Shown here in pieces: positions 1 through 8,182 of a DNA stretch of 64,000 nucleotides; positions within the stretch are counted from its first letter, which is position 1, and every line of letters begins with the position of its first letter. The DNA is from Paenibacillus durus (GTDB taxonomy: Bacteria > Bacillota > Bacilli > Paenibacillales > Paenibacillaceae): positions 2,790,001-2,854,000 of the forward strand of contig NZ_CP009288.1 of assembly GCF_000756615.1 (NCBI RefSeq), read 5' to 3'. Made by a program: the position numbers and the translations under genes. Below the pieces are notes generated by a model. It was not told the DNA's origin, did no database searches, and saw only the letters and a list, made by a program, of their open reading frames with translations.

Positions 1-849
1 GAACTGGAACAATCAAGCGGCGGCCGTCCGGCAAGGCGGTTTGTTTACAACGCCGATTTTTCCTATATCGCATGCATCTATGCCAAAATGGAAGACGGCC
101 TGCTTTCCCTAACTTATGCGGTGGCAAACTCCGTTGGCGAGCGTGTGGACGGCGGGTACATGGAGGTGAAGGTCCTTGACGCGGCAGCCATTGATCACTT
201 GGTCGGAACGCTTATTGAGAGGTATGACCAAATCAAAGCGGTCGGGATCGGCATCCCGGGATTCGTCCATCAAGGGGTTATCAATATTTGCGATATTAAG
301 GAATTGATCCATGCCCCTCTGAAAGCACGGTTGAGTGAGAAATACGGAATTGAAGTTACTGTGGAAAATGATATGAACCTGACCGTTTACGGTTTTTATA
401 AAAACCAGAATTACGATGAAGATAAAACAATCGCCGTCGCGACCTTTATCAAGGGCAGCTTTCCGGGCGCAGGGATGATCATTAACGGGCATATCCATAA
501 AGGAAGTACCCAATTTGCAGGTGAAATCTCATTTCTGCCGTTCAGCATCTCGCGTGAGGAGCAATTCATCCGGCTTAATCACCGAGATACGTTCATCCCA
601 TTGGCGGCGCATACGATTATGTCCCTGACAGCGATTATTAACCCTGAGACGATTGCCCTGACCGGAGATCAAGTCGTGCCGGAAGATTTGGAACCGATCT
701 TTAAACGCTGCCTGGATACGATTCCCGAGGAACATATGCCTGAGCTGATCCTTCTGGATCGTCCGGACGAGGATTACATGAACGGCTTGATTGCAATCAC
801 ACTGGAAAGCTTGACCTATTGTTTGCAGCTTGTAGAAAAGCGGCGGTAG
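1..849 (+). CDS. ROK family protein (sugar kinase or ROK-type repressor), 5' end cut by window
   Basis: The frame is open from base 1, so the gene begins outside the window; 282 codons are visible. The visible part is the actin-like ROK fold: a GIGIPGFV stretch, the ENDMN segment, then a glycine-rich GAGMIINGHIHKG block leading into AGEISFLP, which is the usual ROK phosphate/sugar region. The residues before the first internal Met (GGRPARRF...) look like the linker after a winged-helix domain, which favours a NagC/XylR-type repressor over a plain kinase. The CxCG zinc motif common in ROK proteins is not seen. It precedes a sugar acetyltransferase by 41 bases on the same strand, so both may serve carbohydrate use. 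The substrate is unknown. Confidence 0.8.
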   Translation, partial: ELEQSSGGRPARRFVYNADFSYIACIYAKMEDGLLSLTYAVANSVGERVDGGYMEVKVLDAAAIDHLVGTLIERYDQIKAVGIGIPGFVHQGVINICDIKELIHAPLKARLSEKYGIEVTVENDMNLTVYGFYKNQNYDEDKTIAVATFIKGSFPGAGMIINGHIHKGSTQFAGEISFLPFSISREEQFIRLNHRDTFIPLAAHTIMSLTAIINPETIALTGDQVVPEDLEPIFKRCLDTIPEEHMPELILLDRPDEDYMNGLIAITLESLTYCLQLVEKRR

Positions 850-890
850 GGCGTCACTAAAATAAATTTTGAAAAGGCAGGGGATACACG

Positions 891-1457
891 ATGGCAATCA
901 AATCCGAAAAAGAAAAGATGCTGGATGGGGAACTGTACATGGCTTCCGACGCACAACTGATGGAAGAACGGGAATATGCGCGAAAGACAGTGCGGCTGTA
1001 TAATCAGACCACCGAAACCGAGACGGAACTCCGAACAAAGCTTCTAAAAGAACTGTTTGGTTCCACGGGCGAAAACTTGAGCATGGAACCCAACATTCGG
1101 TGCGATTATGGATATAACATCCATGTCGGAGAAAATTTCTATGCCAACTTCGATTGTACCATCCTGGACGTTTGCGAAATTCGAATTGGGGATAACTGCT
1201 TCTTGGCTCCGGGCGTACACATCTATACGGCAACCCATCCGATCGATCCTTTCGAGCGCATCGCTGGCCCGGAGTATGGGAAGCCGGTCAAGATTGGCGA
1301 CAATGTCTGGATCGGCGGCAGAGCCGTCATTAACCCGGGCGTTACAATCGGCGACAATGTGGTAATCGCTTCCGGGGCGGTTGTAACCAAAGATGTTCCG
1401 GACAATACTATTGTCGGCGGTAATCCGGCTAAAATAATTAAAAATATCGTGCTCTGA
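891..1457 (+). CDS. maa: Maltose/galactoside O-acetyltransferase-like protein
   Basis: 188 residues, full length for the sugar O-acetyltransferase family (left-handed beta-helix, acetyl-CoA donor). The N-terminal helical domain begins KEKMLDGELYMASDAQL, typical of maltose acetyltransferase. It is followed by hexapeptide repeats (IGDNVWIGGRAVINPGVTIG, then VVIASGAVVTKDVP) and the closing NPAKIIKNI. Family members acetylate free maltose, glucose or galactosides in the cytoplasm, probably as detoxification. The start is an ATG preceded by GGCAGGGG. It lies 41 bases after the ROK gene and is probably cotranscribed. The acceptor sugar cannot be read from sequence, so the symbol is by family resemblance. 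Confidence 0.88.
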   Translation: MAIKSEKEKMLDGELYMASDAQLMEEREYARKTVRLYNQTTETETELRTKLLKELFGSTGENLSMEPNIRCDYGYNIHVGENFYANFDCTILDVCEIRIGDNCFLAPGVHIYTATHPIDPFERIAGPEYGKPVKIGDNVWIGGRAVINPGVTIGDNVVIASGAVVTKDVPDNTIVGGNPAKIIKNIVL

Positions 1458-1471
1458 TATGAAGGGATAAT

Positions 1472-1615
1472 GTGTCGAGGGATATAGCGAACGTATACGA
1501 ACGGATACCCATTGATGGGGAGCAGCCCGATCGGAGATTGGAATACGCAAAATCCGGCAGCAGTCTGTACAATATGGACAGGTATACTAAAGAAATAGCC
1601 AGGCAGCCCGAATAG
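1472..1615 (+). CDS. Possible small ORF, 47 residues, unknown
   Basis: A GTG start preceded by GAAGGGA opens a 47-codon frame rich in charged residues (ends RYTKEIARQPE). No family is recognised. It sits between maa and the accessory block, just before a short inverted repeat (CGAATAGCG/CTGTTCG) around its stop codon. It could be real, a gene remnant, or chance. The rest of the stretch up to 1740 shows nothing further. Confidence 0.2.
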   Translation: MSRDIANVYERIPIDGEQPDRRLEYAKSGSSLYNMDRYTKEIARQPE

Positions 1616-1740
1616 CGCTGTTCGGCGAATTATTTCCTTTAAAAAAGAAGCTCAAAAACTTCTCTTGACCAAATCTTGGCTAAAGCCCAGTTTTGGTCTC
1701 TTCGGCATGTCCCAAAAGAGTCCTTAAAATGCAAAAATAG

Positions 1741-1810
1741 CCTTAATACACAAGGCTTTTCTCAATAGGACTTATGGGGATCGAACCCATGATTTCTGCC
1801 CTGTCAAGAT
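1741..1810 (-). pseudogene. Degraded 3' half of tRNA-Val(GAC) plus its terminator (putative att remnant)
   Basis: Bases 1766-1810 match the 3' half of the intact minus-strand tRNA-Val at 7729-7800, from the anticodon loop through the variable region and T arm to the acceptor 3' strand. Two segments are identical in both copies, CTTTTCTCAATAGGA and ATGGGGATCGAACCCATGA. The acceptor (GGACTTA instead of GGACGGA) and the segment corresponding to the anticodon 3' strand and variable region carry substitutions. Bases 1741-1765 are a decayed copy of the tRNA terminator. Homology stops at the anticodon (GTCAAGAT). The 5' half is missing, so no functional tRNA can form. Orientation is direct relative to the intact gene. 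Confidence 0.8.
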
Positions 1811-1817
1811 TGACAGG
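1800..1817. repeat. Perfect inverted repeat at the tRNA-homology breakpoint
   Basis: CCTGTCA-AGAT-TGACAGG: 7-bp arms, 4-base loop. The left arm lies inside the tRNA-derived anticodon sequence and the right arm lies in the unique sequence immediately beyond it. Symmetry centred on a tRNA anticodon loop is typical of tyrosine-recombinase core sites. Chance cannot be excluded for 7-bp arms. From here to 2049 no gene is seen; a good -10 box (TATAAT, 2018-2023) precedes the next gene. Confidence 0.6.
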
Positions 1818-2049
1818 CGTATTAATCGCAGTATCCTCACATAACCGAAAGTCCTTGCACATCAGAATTTTCAGCTTATTTTCATAGGGATGTTTCCAAC
1901 TGTTTTTCCGAGTTCGTTGCCAATGCGTGACCACGGCTGTGATCGGTTCTTCTAGGAAAAAATTATGACTTGGTTACATAAAGGTAGTATGTGGATACAA
2001 TGAGATTTACGCCATGATATAATAAACATATAAGATTGGAGTGATGATC

Positions 2050-2898
2050 GTGGAATTGCTCGACGCACGGAACGACTTTATTTTCAAAAAAATATTTGGC
2101 AGTGAAAACAACAAGGATGTGCTTCTCGCCTTTCTTAACAGCACCTTTCTGGAAGCTGGGGAACCGCCGCTCACTGAAATTACATTGATGAATCCTTTTA
2201 CAGATAAAGATGATCCGACAGAAAAACAGTCGATCCTTGACATCAAGGCCAGAACGACGGAGGGCAAGCTGATCAACATCGAAATGCAGTTGTTTAACCC
2301 GTATAATATGGAGAAACGAAGGCTATTTTACTGGAGTGAAATGTATTACCACCAGATACAAAAAGGCGACAATTACAACTTATTGAAGAAGTGCGTAACG
2401 ATCAACATCTTGAACTACTCCTGTCTGCTGAATGATCGCTACCATAACATTTTTCATCTGCGTGAAGATCATACCGGTATTCCGTTAATAGACGATATAG
2501 AGATTCATGTAATGGAACTGACTAAGCTTGAAGAGCATGCCGTTCCAGTGTCAGGCGGTTTAGTGAACTGGTTGTTGTTCCTCAAAGGTGTCGATAAACT
2601 AAACTGGGAGGCGTTGACGATGAATGAACCGATGCTGAAAAAAGCGATGGATACGCTGGAGTTTCTCAGCCAGGATACCGCCACACGGCTGGAGTATGAA
2701 GCCCGGCTGAAATATTTGCGTGATGAGGTTTCCCGTATGGAGGGAGCTAAAGCGGAAGGAATTGCCCTTGGTGAAGCGGTAGGAGAACGCAGAAAGGCGA
2801 TAGAGATCGCTAAGAAATTATTGGGCATGGGATTGGAGATAGAAGCTATTGCTGAGGCTTCTGGTTTATCGGAGGCAGAAGTTCGCTCTTTAAAGTAA
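2050..2898 (+). CDS. Rpn family recombination-promoting nuclease / putative transposase
   Basis: About 282 residues. The N-terminus (MELLDARNDFIFKKIFGSE) is the hallmark of the Rpn/PD-(D/E)XK nuclease family transposase group. The core runs from an Asp in SILDIKART to IEMQ, fitting the D...E-x-Q active site of that family. The C-terminal tail is helical and charged (EAVGERRKAIEIAKKLLGMG) with the usual ending GLSEAEVRSLK. Rpn proteins are DNA nucleases reported to promote RecA-independent recombination; they are widespread on mobile DNA. The GTG at 2050 is chosen because GGAG at 2038-2041 is ideally spaced; starts at 2041 and 2044 overlap that site. It ends in its own terminator before the NACHT gene. 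Confidence 0.85.
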   Translation: MELLDARNDFIFKKIFGSENNKDVLLAFLNSTFLEAGEPPLTEITLMNPFTDKDDPTEKQSILDIKARTTEGKLINIEMQLFNPYNMEKRRLFYWSEMYYHQIQKGDNYNLLKKCVTINILNYSCLLNDRYHNIFHLREDHTGIPLIDDIEIHVMELTKLEEHAVPVSGGLVNWLLFLKGVDKLNWEALTMNEPMLKKAMDTLEFLSQDTATRLEYEARLKYLRDEVSRMEGAKAEGIALGEAVGERRKAIEIAKKLLGMGLEIEAIAEASGLSEAEVRSLK

Positions 2899-2911
2899 AA
2901 AATATAGAACG

Positions 2912-2956
2912 GAAAAGCGAACCTCCATTAACGTTGTCAGAGCTTCGCTTTTCTTT
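2912..2956 (+). terminator. Rho-independent terminator after the Rpn gene
   Basis: AAAAGCGAA ... TTCGCTTTTC arms around a roughly 22-base loop, followed by TTTTATC. Because it covers a TTG codon at 2934 that would extend the next frame upstream, it argues for translation of the next gene starting at 3003. Confidence 0.65.
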
Positions 2957-3002
2957 TATCAAATTTAACAAGAAATCCGCTCATTTTATAACGGGGTGCT
3001 TA

Positions 3003-6000
3003 ATGTCAAACTTAATTTACGATTGGGAAAGGTTTTGGTGTAATCGTTCGGGAACATTCAGTCTAACAGATAACGGCTTTTTGTATGATCCTCTCTCACA
3101 GTATGGCAGGATTGCTAATCCTGGTGTAAAAACAATAGATGAACTTCATGAGATTAGATGTATCGCTTTATTAGGAGAACCCGGAATTGGGAAAACGCAG
3201 GCTCTTCAGAGAATAGTTGGGTCATATAATGCTCAATCTAATATTATTTTTATTAACTTAAGATCTTACGGTATCGGTTCAGAAGAGAGATTGATAAAAG
3301 AGCTATTTAGAAATAGCAAATTTCTGAAATGCCAAGAATCTAATGAAGAAGTATATATTTTTTTAGATAGTTTGGATGAATGTTTGTTAAGAATAAATCA
3401 TATGGCTGCTCTAATAATTGATGAATTAAAGAAATATAACACAAAAAAAATTTACTTAAGAATTGCTTGTCGTACTGCGGACTGGCCCAATCAATTTGAG
3501 AACGATCTTATTAATTTGTGGGATAAAGATCAATTTCGTGCTGTGGAACTGCTTCCTCTGCGTCGTTGTGATGTTGTTGAAGCGGCTAGAGACAATAATC
3601 TTGATTTTGATGATTTTATGAAGGGAATAATACAAAAGGAGATTGTTTCTTTTGCCATTAAACCGATTACGCTTAAAATGTTAATAGGTATATATCGAAA
3701 ACATGGACAATTCCCTGAAACCCAGCAGGAGATATATCTGCAGGGCTGTCAGTTACTATGTGAAGAACAAAATGATGGTCGGAAGATGACGGTTCAAGTT
3801 GATTCAAGAAAACGCTTAACAATAGCAACTAGAATAGCAGCTTTAACTATATTTATGAATAAGTTTGCCATTTGGTGTGGTACCGATTATGGAAATATCC
3901 CAGAGGAAGATCTTAGGTTATCAGATATTATTGACGGATCGGATAGAACGCTTCACGAATCATTTGTAATAAATGAAGGCGATCTGCTGGAAGTTTTATC
4001 ATCAGGACTTTTTTCTTCGAGGGGGTCAAATCGATTAGGTTGGGCACATCAAAGTTATGCAGAATTTTTAGCTGCCTTATATATTATAGAGCATCAAATG
4101 ACCTATGAGCAGACAATTAGCTTAATCAGGCATCCCAATGACGAAGAAAAAAAGTTAGTCCCTCAGCTTTATGAAGTTTCTTCATGGATAGCTACATTTA
4201 ACTCTGAGATTTTTAATTATATCGTTGCTGTTGAGCCAGAAATACTTTTAAGAAGCGACATACTTAATGCTGAAACAAAAATCAAAAAAGGTTTGGTTCA
4301 GTGTTTGTTGGATAAATATGATTCCGGTCAATTACATGACGGACATCATGAGATTAATGATCTCTTATATAAACTCAATCATGATGAACTAGCTGACCAA
4401 TTAAGAATTTACATTAATGATACATCAAAAAATTTATTCGTGAGGAGATTTGCTTTAAGAATTGCTAAAGCCTGTGTGGTAGAATCTCTCCAAAAAGACA
4501 TTCTAAAAGTTGCTCTTGAACAAAATGAGGAATACTATTTACGAACATATGCAAGTAAGGCGTTTGCAGTTTTATGTGACAAAACGGAACTAATAAAATT
4601 GTTGCCATTAGCCGAGTCTGAAGCGGGGGAAGATCCTGATGATGAATTAAAAGGAAACGCCCTGCAAGCTTTATGGCCTGACCATATTTCAAGCCCCAAA
4701 ATGTTCTCGTTGCTCACAGTTCCCAAAAGGAAGAATTTATTAGGCTCATACTACTATTTTTTGAGGCACTGTATAATTCCTGGATTTAAAATAGCTGACC
4801 TTTCGGATATTTTGAATTGGACAACGCAATTTGTGAATGCTCACGTTGTAAAAACCTGGATTGAAGATGTCCTTCATTATGCTATAGACAGAGGCTGGAA
4901 TGAAGTTAGAAATCCGTCTATTACTAAGTTATATATTGATTTACTGAGAGTAAGAATAAAAAATTTCGACCGTTTGAATTATATGTCTAAACTAAAGGAC
5001 GATGAGCTTACAAGAAAATATATTATAGAAAAGTTAATAATGACCAGTCAGAGCCAAGTGGATATTGCATATCTTGCAAACTCTCCGCTTGTTAATTGGA
5101 GTGATTTTTCATGGTTATTAGGGCAAACCTTGATAGAGGAGAAAGCTGAAATTCAGCAGAAGTACATTGAATTGCTTTTTAGAATATTTAATTGGGATGA
5201 TTCACAGCACATTCACTTGCTAATTGAAGCAATAAACAAAAACGATGCTTTAGCAATGACATTTTCAGTCTATACGGAACCAATTCCTTTGAATTCAGAT
5301 AGAACAAAGGATATAAAAGATGATTACTATTTTCATGAAAATATTCGTAGAAGATCCGAGAAAAAAAAGCTAACTCTATTGCCTATAAGCAAGAGAATGG
5401 AGTTTGTACTTAATAAAGTTGAGGCGGGCGACATTAATTCGTGGCGGATGATTTACATAGAGTTGGCGGTAGATCAAGAAGGGATAATTAGAGACGAACA
5501 CGAGCCAAATATCCAAAATTATGATAATTGGTCAACAATCAATGATGAACATAGAAATAAAATCATTGAATCAGCTCATCTTTATATTAAGCAGGCGGAT
5601 TCAAATAAAGAAGATTGGTTTTGTACCGATGCAATTTATAGATCTGCTTTAGCAGGGTATAAGGCACTGAGAATTATATATGAGTTTGATTATAGTTTTC
5701 TTCATACCCTCACCACCGTGGAATGGGAGAACTGGATACCTGTCTTACTATCTCAGCCATTAGTTTCAAGCGAAGAAAAAAAGATCCAATCAGACTTGAT
5801 CAGTTTGGCATACTTTCATGCTCCAGAACAACTAATCTCAGATTTATTGGCTATTATGAAATATGAAAATGAACAGCATTCAAATATTTTTGTAAATACT
5901 TTAGTTGAGGAATGCTGGGATGACAGATTAAGCAAGTCAGTATTTGAATTCTTAAAATCCTTCGATTTAGAGCCACAAGCTAAAAAAACAATTATGGAGC

Positions 6001-7157
6001 AGTTGCTTGCGCATCAAATAGTCGGTATTGAAGATTATACTAAATCGCTAATTGAATTAGGAATCAATTCTAATGATGAACAATTTAAGAAGAACGCAGA
6101 AATGGCTGCTATAGCCCTTTGCAATAATTCTATTAACGGATGGGAGTGGATATGGCAATATAAAGACATTCATTTTTTTAAAGAAATTATCTTAAGAATA
6201 TCTGATGAAGGAAAGGCTAAACTCATATTAAATTCAATGAGCGAGTCTTTCCTTTCAGATTTGTATACATGGCTTGAGCTTCACTTTCCGCATAGAGAAG
6301 ACCCTGGTCACGAAGACAAGGAAATGGCTCATTTTATAAGCCCAAGAGAAGAAATTGCGGAGTTAAGAGATAACGTATTAAGACTATTGATAAACAGAGG
6401 GAGTGAACAATCAAGGGAAGCAGTTCAAAGAATTGTTAATGAATTTCCCCGCCTGACATGGTTAAAATGGTCGCTAATTGAAGCTCAAAACGCTACTCGA
6501 CGTAATAAATGGATTCCGCCTCGGGCAAAAGATATTATCTTATTGGCAGATAATAAACAAAAAAGATTGGTTCAAAGTGGAAATGAACTCTTAGTAATTA
6601 TCTTAGACGCCCTAAAGAAAATCCAGAAACGACTTCATGGAACTACTCCCGAGGTTTTTTTACTTTGGAATAATATTGATAAAAATAAGTGCAGACCACG
6701 TACAGAGAATGAGTTTTCAGATTATATTAAGGTACGTTTGGAAGATGAGATTAAGGGGCAGGGAATTATTCTAAACAGAGAAGTGGAGATTCAGCGAACT
6801 TTAGGTTCAGAAAGAGGGGAACGAACTGACATACAAGTAGATGCTATTCTTCCTAGAGATAGCGGGCAGTATGATAAACTTACTGTGATCATAGAAGTGA
6901 AAGCTAATTGGCACTCAGAATTGTTTGAAGCTATGAAGATGCAATTAGCCGATAGATATTTGAGAGAGGGAAAAACAAGCTATGGACTGTTTCTTGTTGG
7001 ATGGTTTGCAAGCGAAAAATGGGATTCTAATGATTCACGTAAGAATAAAGTTCCGCAATGTGGGTTTACTGAAACAAATAATAAGTTGCAAGTACAGGCT
7101 AATAATCTTTCGGAGAATAAGAATGTCAAATCATTTGTCATGGATGTGAGATTTTAA
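3003..7157 (+). CDS. Giant NACHT-type P-loop NTPase with C-terminal PD-(D/E)XK-like domain (candidate anti-phage STAND protein)
   Basis: 1384 residues from the ATG at 3003 (GGGGTG ribosome site upstream). A short N-terminal segment leads into an NTPase: Walker A GEPGIGKT at residues 58-65, Walker B IFLDSLDE at about 119-126, then the winged-helix/NACHT-associated block LGWAHQSYAEFLAALY. A long alpha-solenoid-like middle, about 800 residues with no recognised motif, follows. Near the end, D1276 and E1298-V-K1300 (TVIIEVKANW) form a PD-(D/E)XK-like nuclease signature. Family knowledge: STAND/NACHT proteins sense phage products and trigger effector nucleases. In Avs proteins the effector is usually N-terminal, so a C-terminal placement is less usual. 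The gene is very AT-rich and uses AT-rich codons unlike its neighbours, indicating transfer. The defence role is inferred. Confidence 0.72.
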   Translation: MSNLIYDWERFWCNRSGTFSLTDNGFLYDPLSQYGRIANPGVKTIDELHEIRCIALLGEPGIGKTQALQRIVGSYNAQSNIIFINLRSYGIGSEERLIKELFRNSKFLKCQESNEEVYIFLDSLDECLLRINHMAALIIDELKKYNTKKIYLRIACRTADWPNQFENDLINLWDKDQFRAVELLPLRRCDVVEAARDNNLDFDDFMKGIIQKEIVSFAIKPITLKMLIGIYRKHGQFPETQQEIYLQGCQLLCEEQNDGRKMTVQVDSRKRLTIATRIAALTIFMNKFAIWCGTDYGNIPEEDLRLSDIIDGSDRTLHESFVINEGDLLEVLSSGLFSSRGSNRLGWAHQSYAEFLAALYIIEHQMTYEQTISLIRHPNDEEKKLVPQLYEVSSWIATFNSEIFNYIVAVEPEILLRSDILNAETKIKKGLVQCLLDKYDSGQLHDGHHEINDLLYKLNHDELADQLRIYINDTSKNLFVRRFALRIAKACVVESLQKDILKVALEQNEEYYLRTYASKAFAVLCDKTELIKLLPLAESEAGEDPDDELKGNALQALWPDHISSPKMFSLLTVPKRKNLLGSYYYFLRHCIIPGFKIADLSDILNWTTQFVNAHVVKTWIEDVLHYAIDRGWNEVRNPSITKLYIDLLRVRIKNFDRLNYMSKLKDDELTRKYIIEKLIMTSQSQVDIAYLANSPLVNWSDFSWLLGQTLIEEKAEIQQKYIELLFRIFNWDDSQHIHLLIEAINKNDALAMTFSVYTEPIPLNSDRTKDIKDDYYFHENIRRRSEKKKLTLLPISKRMEFVLNKVEAGDINSWRMIYIELAVDQEGIIRDEHEPNIQNYDNWSTINDEHRNKIIESAHLYIKQADSNKEDWFCTDAIYRSALAGYKALRIIYEFDYSFLHTLTTVEWENWIPVLLSQPLVSSEEKKIQSDLISLAYFHAPEQLISDLLAIMKYENEQHSNIFVNTLVEECWDDRLSKSVFEFLKSFDLEPQAKKTIMEQLLAHQIVGIEDYTKSLIELGINSNDEQFKKNAEMAAIALCNNSINGWEWIWQYKDIHFFKEIILRISDEGKAKLILNSMSESFLSDLYTWLELHFPHREDPGHEDKEMAHFISPREEIAELRDNVLRLLINRGSEQSREAVQRIVNEFPRLTWLKWSLIEAQNATRRNKWIPPRAKDIILLADNKQKRLVQSGNELLVIILDALKKIQKRLHGTTPEVFLLWNNIDKNKCRPRTENEFSDYIKVRLEDEIKGQGIILNREVEIQRTLGSERGERTDIQVDAILPRDSGQYDKLTVIIEVKANWHSELFEAMKMQLADRYLREGKTSYGLFLVGWFASEKWDSNDSRKNKVPQCGFTETNNKLQVQANNLSENKNVKSFVMDVRF

Positions 7158-7590
7158 GAAAGCTGTGAATATACTTGTAGAAGCTTATATGGTATTACCT
7201 TTAGGTTCACGATTCACAACATTGACAGAAGAAAGGGCAGCGCGCCTAGTATGAACGGGTCAAGCGAAACGTGAAGCGACTGCACCGGTGGAGTGTCATC
7301 AGATCTAGGAGGGATACACGAAGAAATACTACGTCTACAAATATGGGGTATACAATCAGTATTTCAATCTATCGACTAGCCCCCAAAATATGATAAACTT
7401 CTGCGTAATGACTTCTACCAGATCGTGTTTGCATTGTCCCCTCAGTTCTGATAGCAACATATCCAGGAGATACTTGATATGGGTGAAAATCAGATGTGTG
7501 AACTTTTATACTCGGCCAGCTTGATCCGAGTTGGTAGAATGATTAAAGTTCCGAAAGAAGTCTTCCTCAAATGGCTGGAGGGATGCATAA
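7158..7590. other. Gene-free, probably decayed stretch of the accessory block
   Basis: No convincing gene. A frame without a start codon runs from about 7318 to 7525 (TKKYYVYKYG...), and a 98-codon frame from 7479 runs straight into the antisense tRNA and is considered spurious. Composition changes from AT-rich to mixed around 7230. This could be the remnant of an integrase or insertion sequence, but no motif allows identification. Confidence 0.4.
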
Positions 7591-7620
7591 AAAAGTGGTA
7601 CCGAACTCGGCACCACTTTT
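7591..7620. terminator. Hairpin with terminator character near right end of block
   Basis: AAAAGTGGTACCGA and CGGCACCACTTTT pair almost perfectly (one G-T wobble) around a short loop, A-rich on the left and T-rich on the right, so it could terminate in either direction. A second GGCACC motif follows at about 7649. It resembles an insertion-sequence end or a terminator; neither is proven. Confidence 0.45.
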
Positions 7621-7690
7621 ACTTTAGTTCGATAAAGGTCCCCAATCCGGCACCAATTCGCGCTTTTGATCATGATCACAATAGGCTGAC

Positions 7691-7724
7691 AAAAAGAAAA
7701 GCCCTTGATAATCAAGGGCTTTTC
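7691..7724 (-). terminator. Terminator of tRNA-Val
   Basis: On the minus strand, AAAAGCCCTTGAT and ATCAAGGGCTTTT pair around a single-base loop, followed by CTTTTT. It lies directly downstream of the tRNA gene. A mutated copy lies at 1741-1765. Confidence 0.85.
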
Positions 7725-7728
7725 TCAA

Positions 7729-7800
7729 TAGGACGGATGGGGATCGAACCCATGACCCCTACCCTGTCAAGATAGTGCTCTCCCGCTGAGCTACCGTCCT
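7729..7800 (-). tRNA. tRNA-Val (anticodon GAC)
   Basis: Reading the minus strand: acceptor AGGACGG pairing with CCGTCCT, D arm GCTC AGCGGGA GAGC, anticodon stem CTATC/GGTAG with loop TTGACAG (anticodon GAC), T arm ATGGG TTCGATC CCCAT, discriminator A. No CCA is encoded. All four stems pair fully, so the gene looks functional. It is a single gene with its own promoter and terminator. Its 3' half is duplicated about 6 kb to the left, suggesting it was used as an integration target and regenerated. Confidence 0.95.
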
Positions 7801-7812
7801 GCAACGAGATTT

Positions 7813-7841
7813 ATAATACCATAAGGCAGGGGGGGATGCAA
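7813..7841 (-). promoter_or_regulatory. Sigma-A promoter of tRNA-Val
   Basis: On the minus strand TTGCAT, 17-base spacer, TATTAT, with the tRNA 5' end 13 bases downstream of the -10 box. Confidence 0.75.
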
Positions 7842-8099
7842 ATGTTTTTTCAAAATTGAATACAGGTACATACTCTAAATGCGAATATTGCAGCAGGCTG
7901 CGGGGTGATCGGGGCGGATGAGGAATGACGCAGCCATACTAGCATTTTATCGGACGAAAGTATTGTCGTATGGGCAAATATCCGCTAGAATCGGAGAGGT
8001 GATTTCCGTTGTCACGGCCAGTGTGACGCATGTGGCGGAAACCTGCCCGGAGATGTGATTATATTAAGAAATATATATAAAATAGCCGATTATTGATCA

Positions 8100-8115
8100 G
8101 GGATGAATTCATCCC
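8100..8115. promoter_or_regulatory. 16-bp perfect palindrome upstream of malic enzyme gene
   Basis: GGGATGAATTCATCCC is its own reverse complement and lies 67 bases before the malic enzyme start. Perfect symmetry without a T-tract fits a dimeric repressor operator better than a terminator. The binding protein is unknown. The rest of 7842-8182 contains no gene; a GTCAC...GTGAC pair lies near 8012. Confidence 0.4.
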
Positions 8116-8182
8116 GGTTCAGGATAAATAGAACAAGACCTAAGATTGTGAACGCGGTCAGCCAATAACAGGAGGTATACCC

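Noticed and set aside
2934..3002. Upstream in-frame extension of the NACHT gene from a TTG
   Set aside because: It lies inside the terminator of the preceding gene and lacks a ribosome site; the ATG at 3003 has one.
7479..7775. 98-codon plus-strand ORF
   Set aside because: It runs through the hairpin, the terminator and most of the antisense tRNA-Val gene, so it is a chance frame.
7990..8060. Possible remnant of an ACT-like domain upstream of malic enzyme (IGEVISVVTASV)
   Set aside because: Only about 20 residues before a stop codon; too short to claim a pseudogene.
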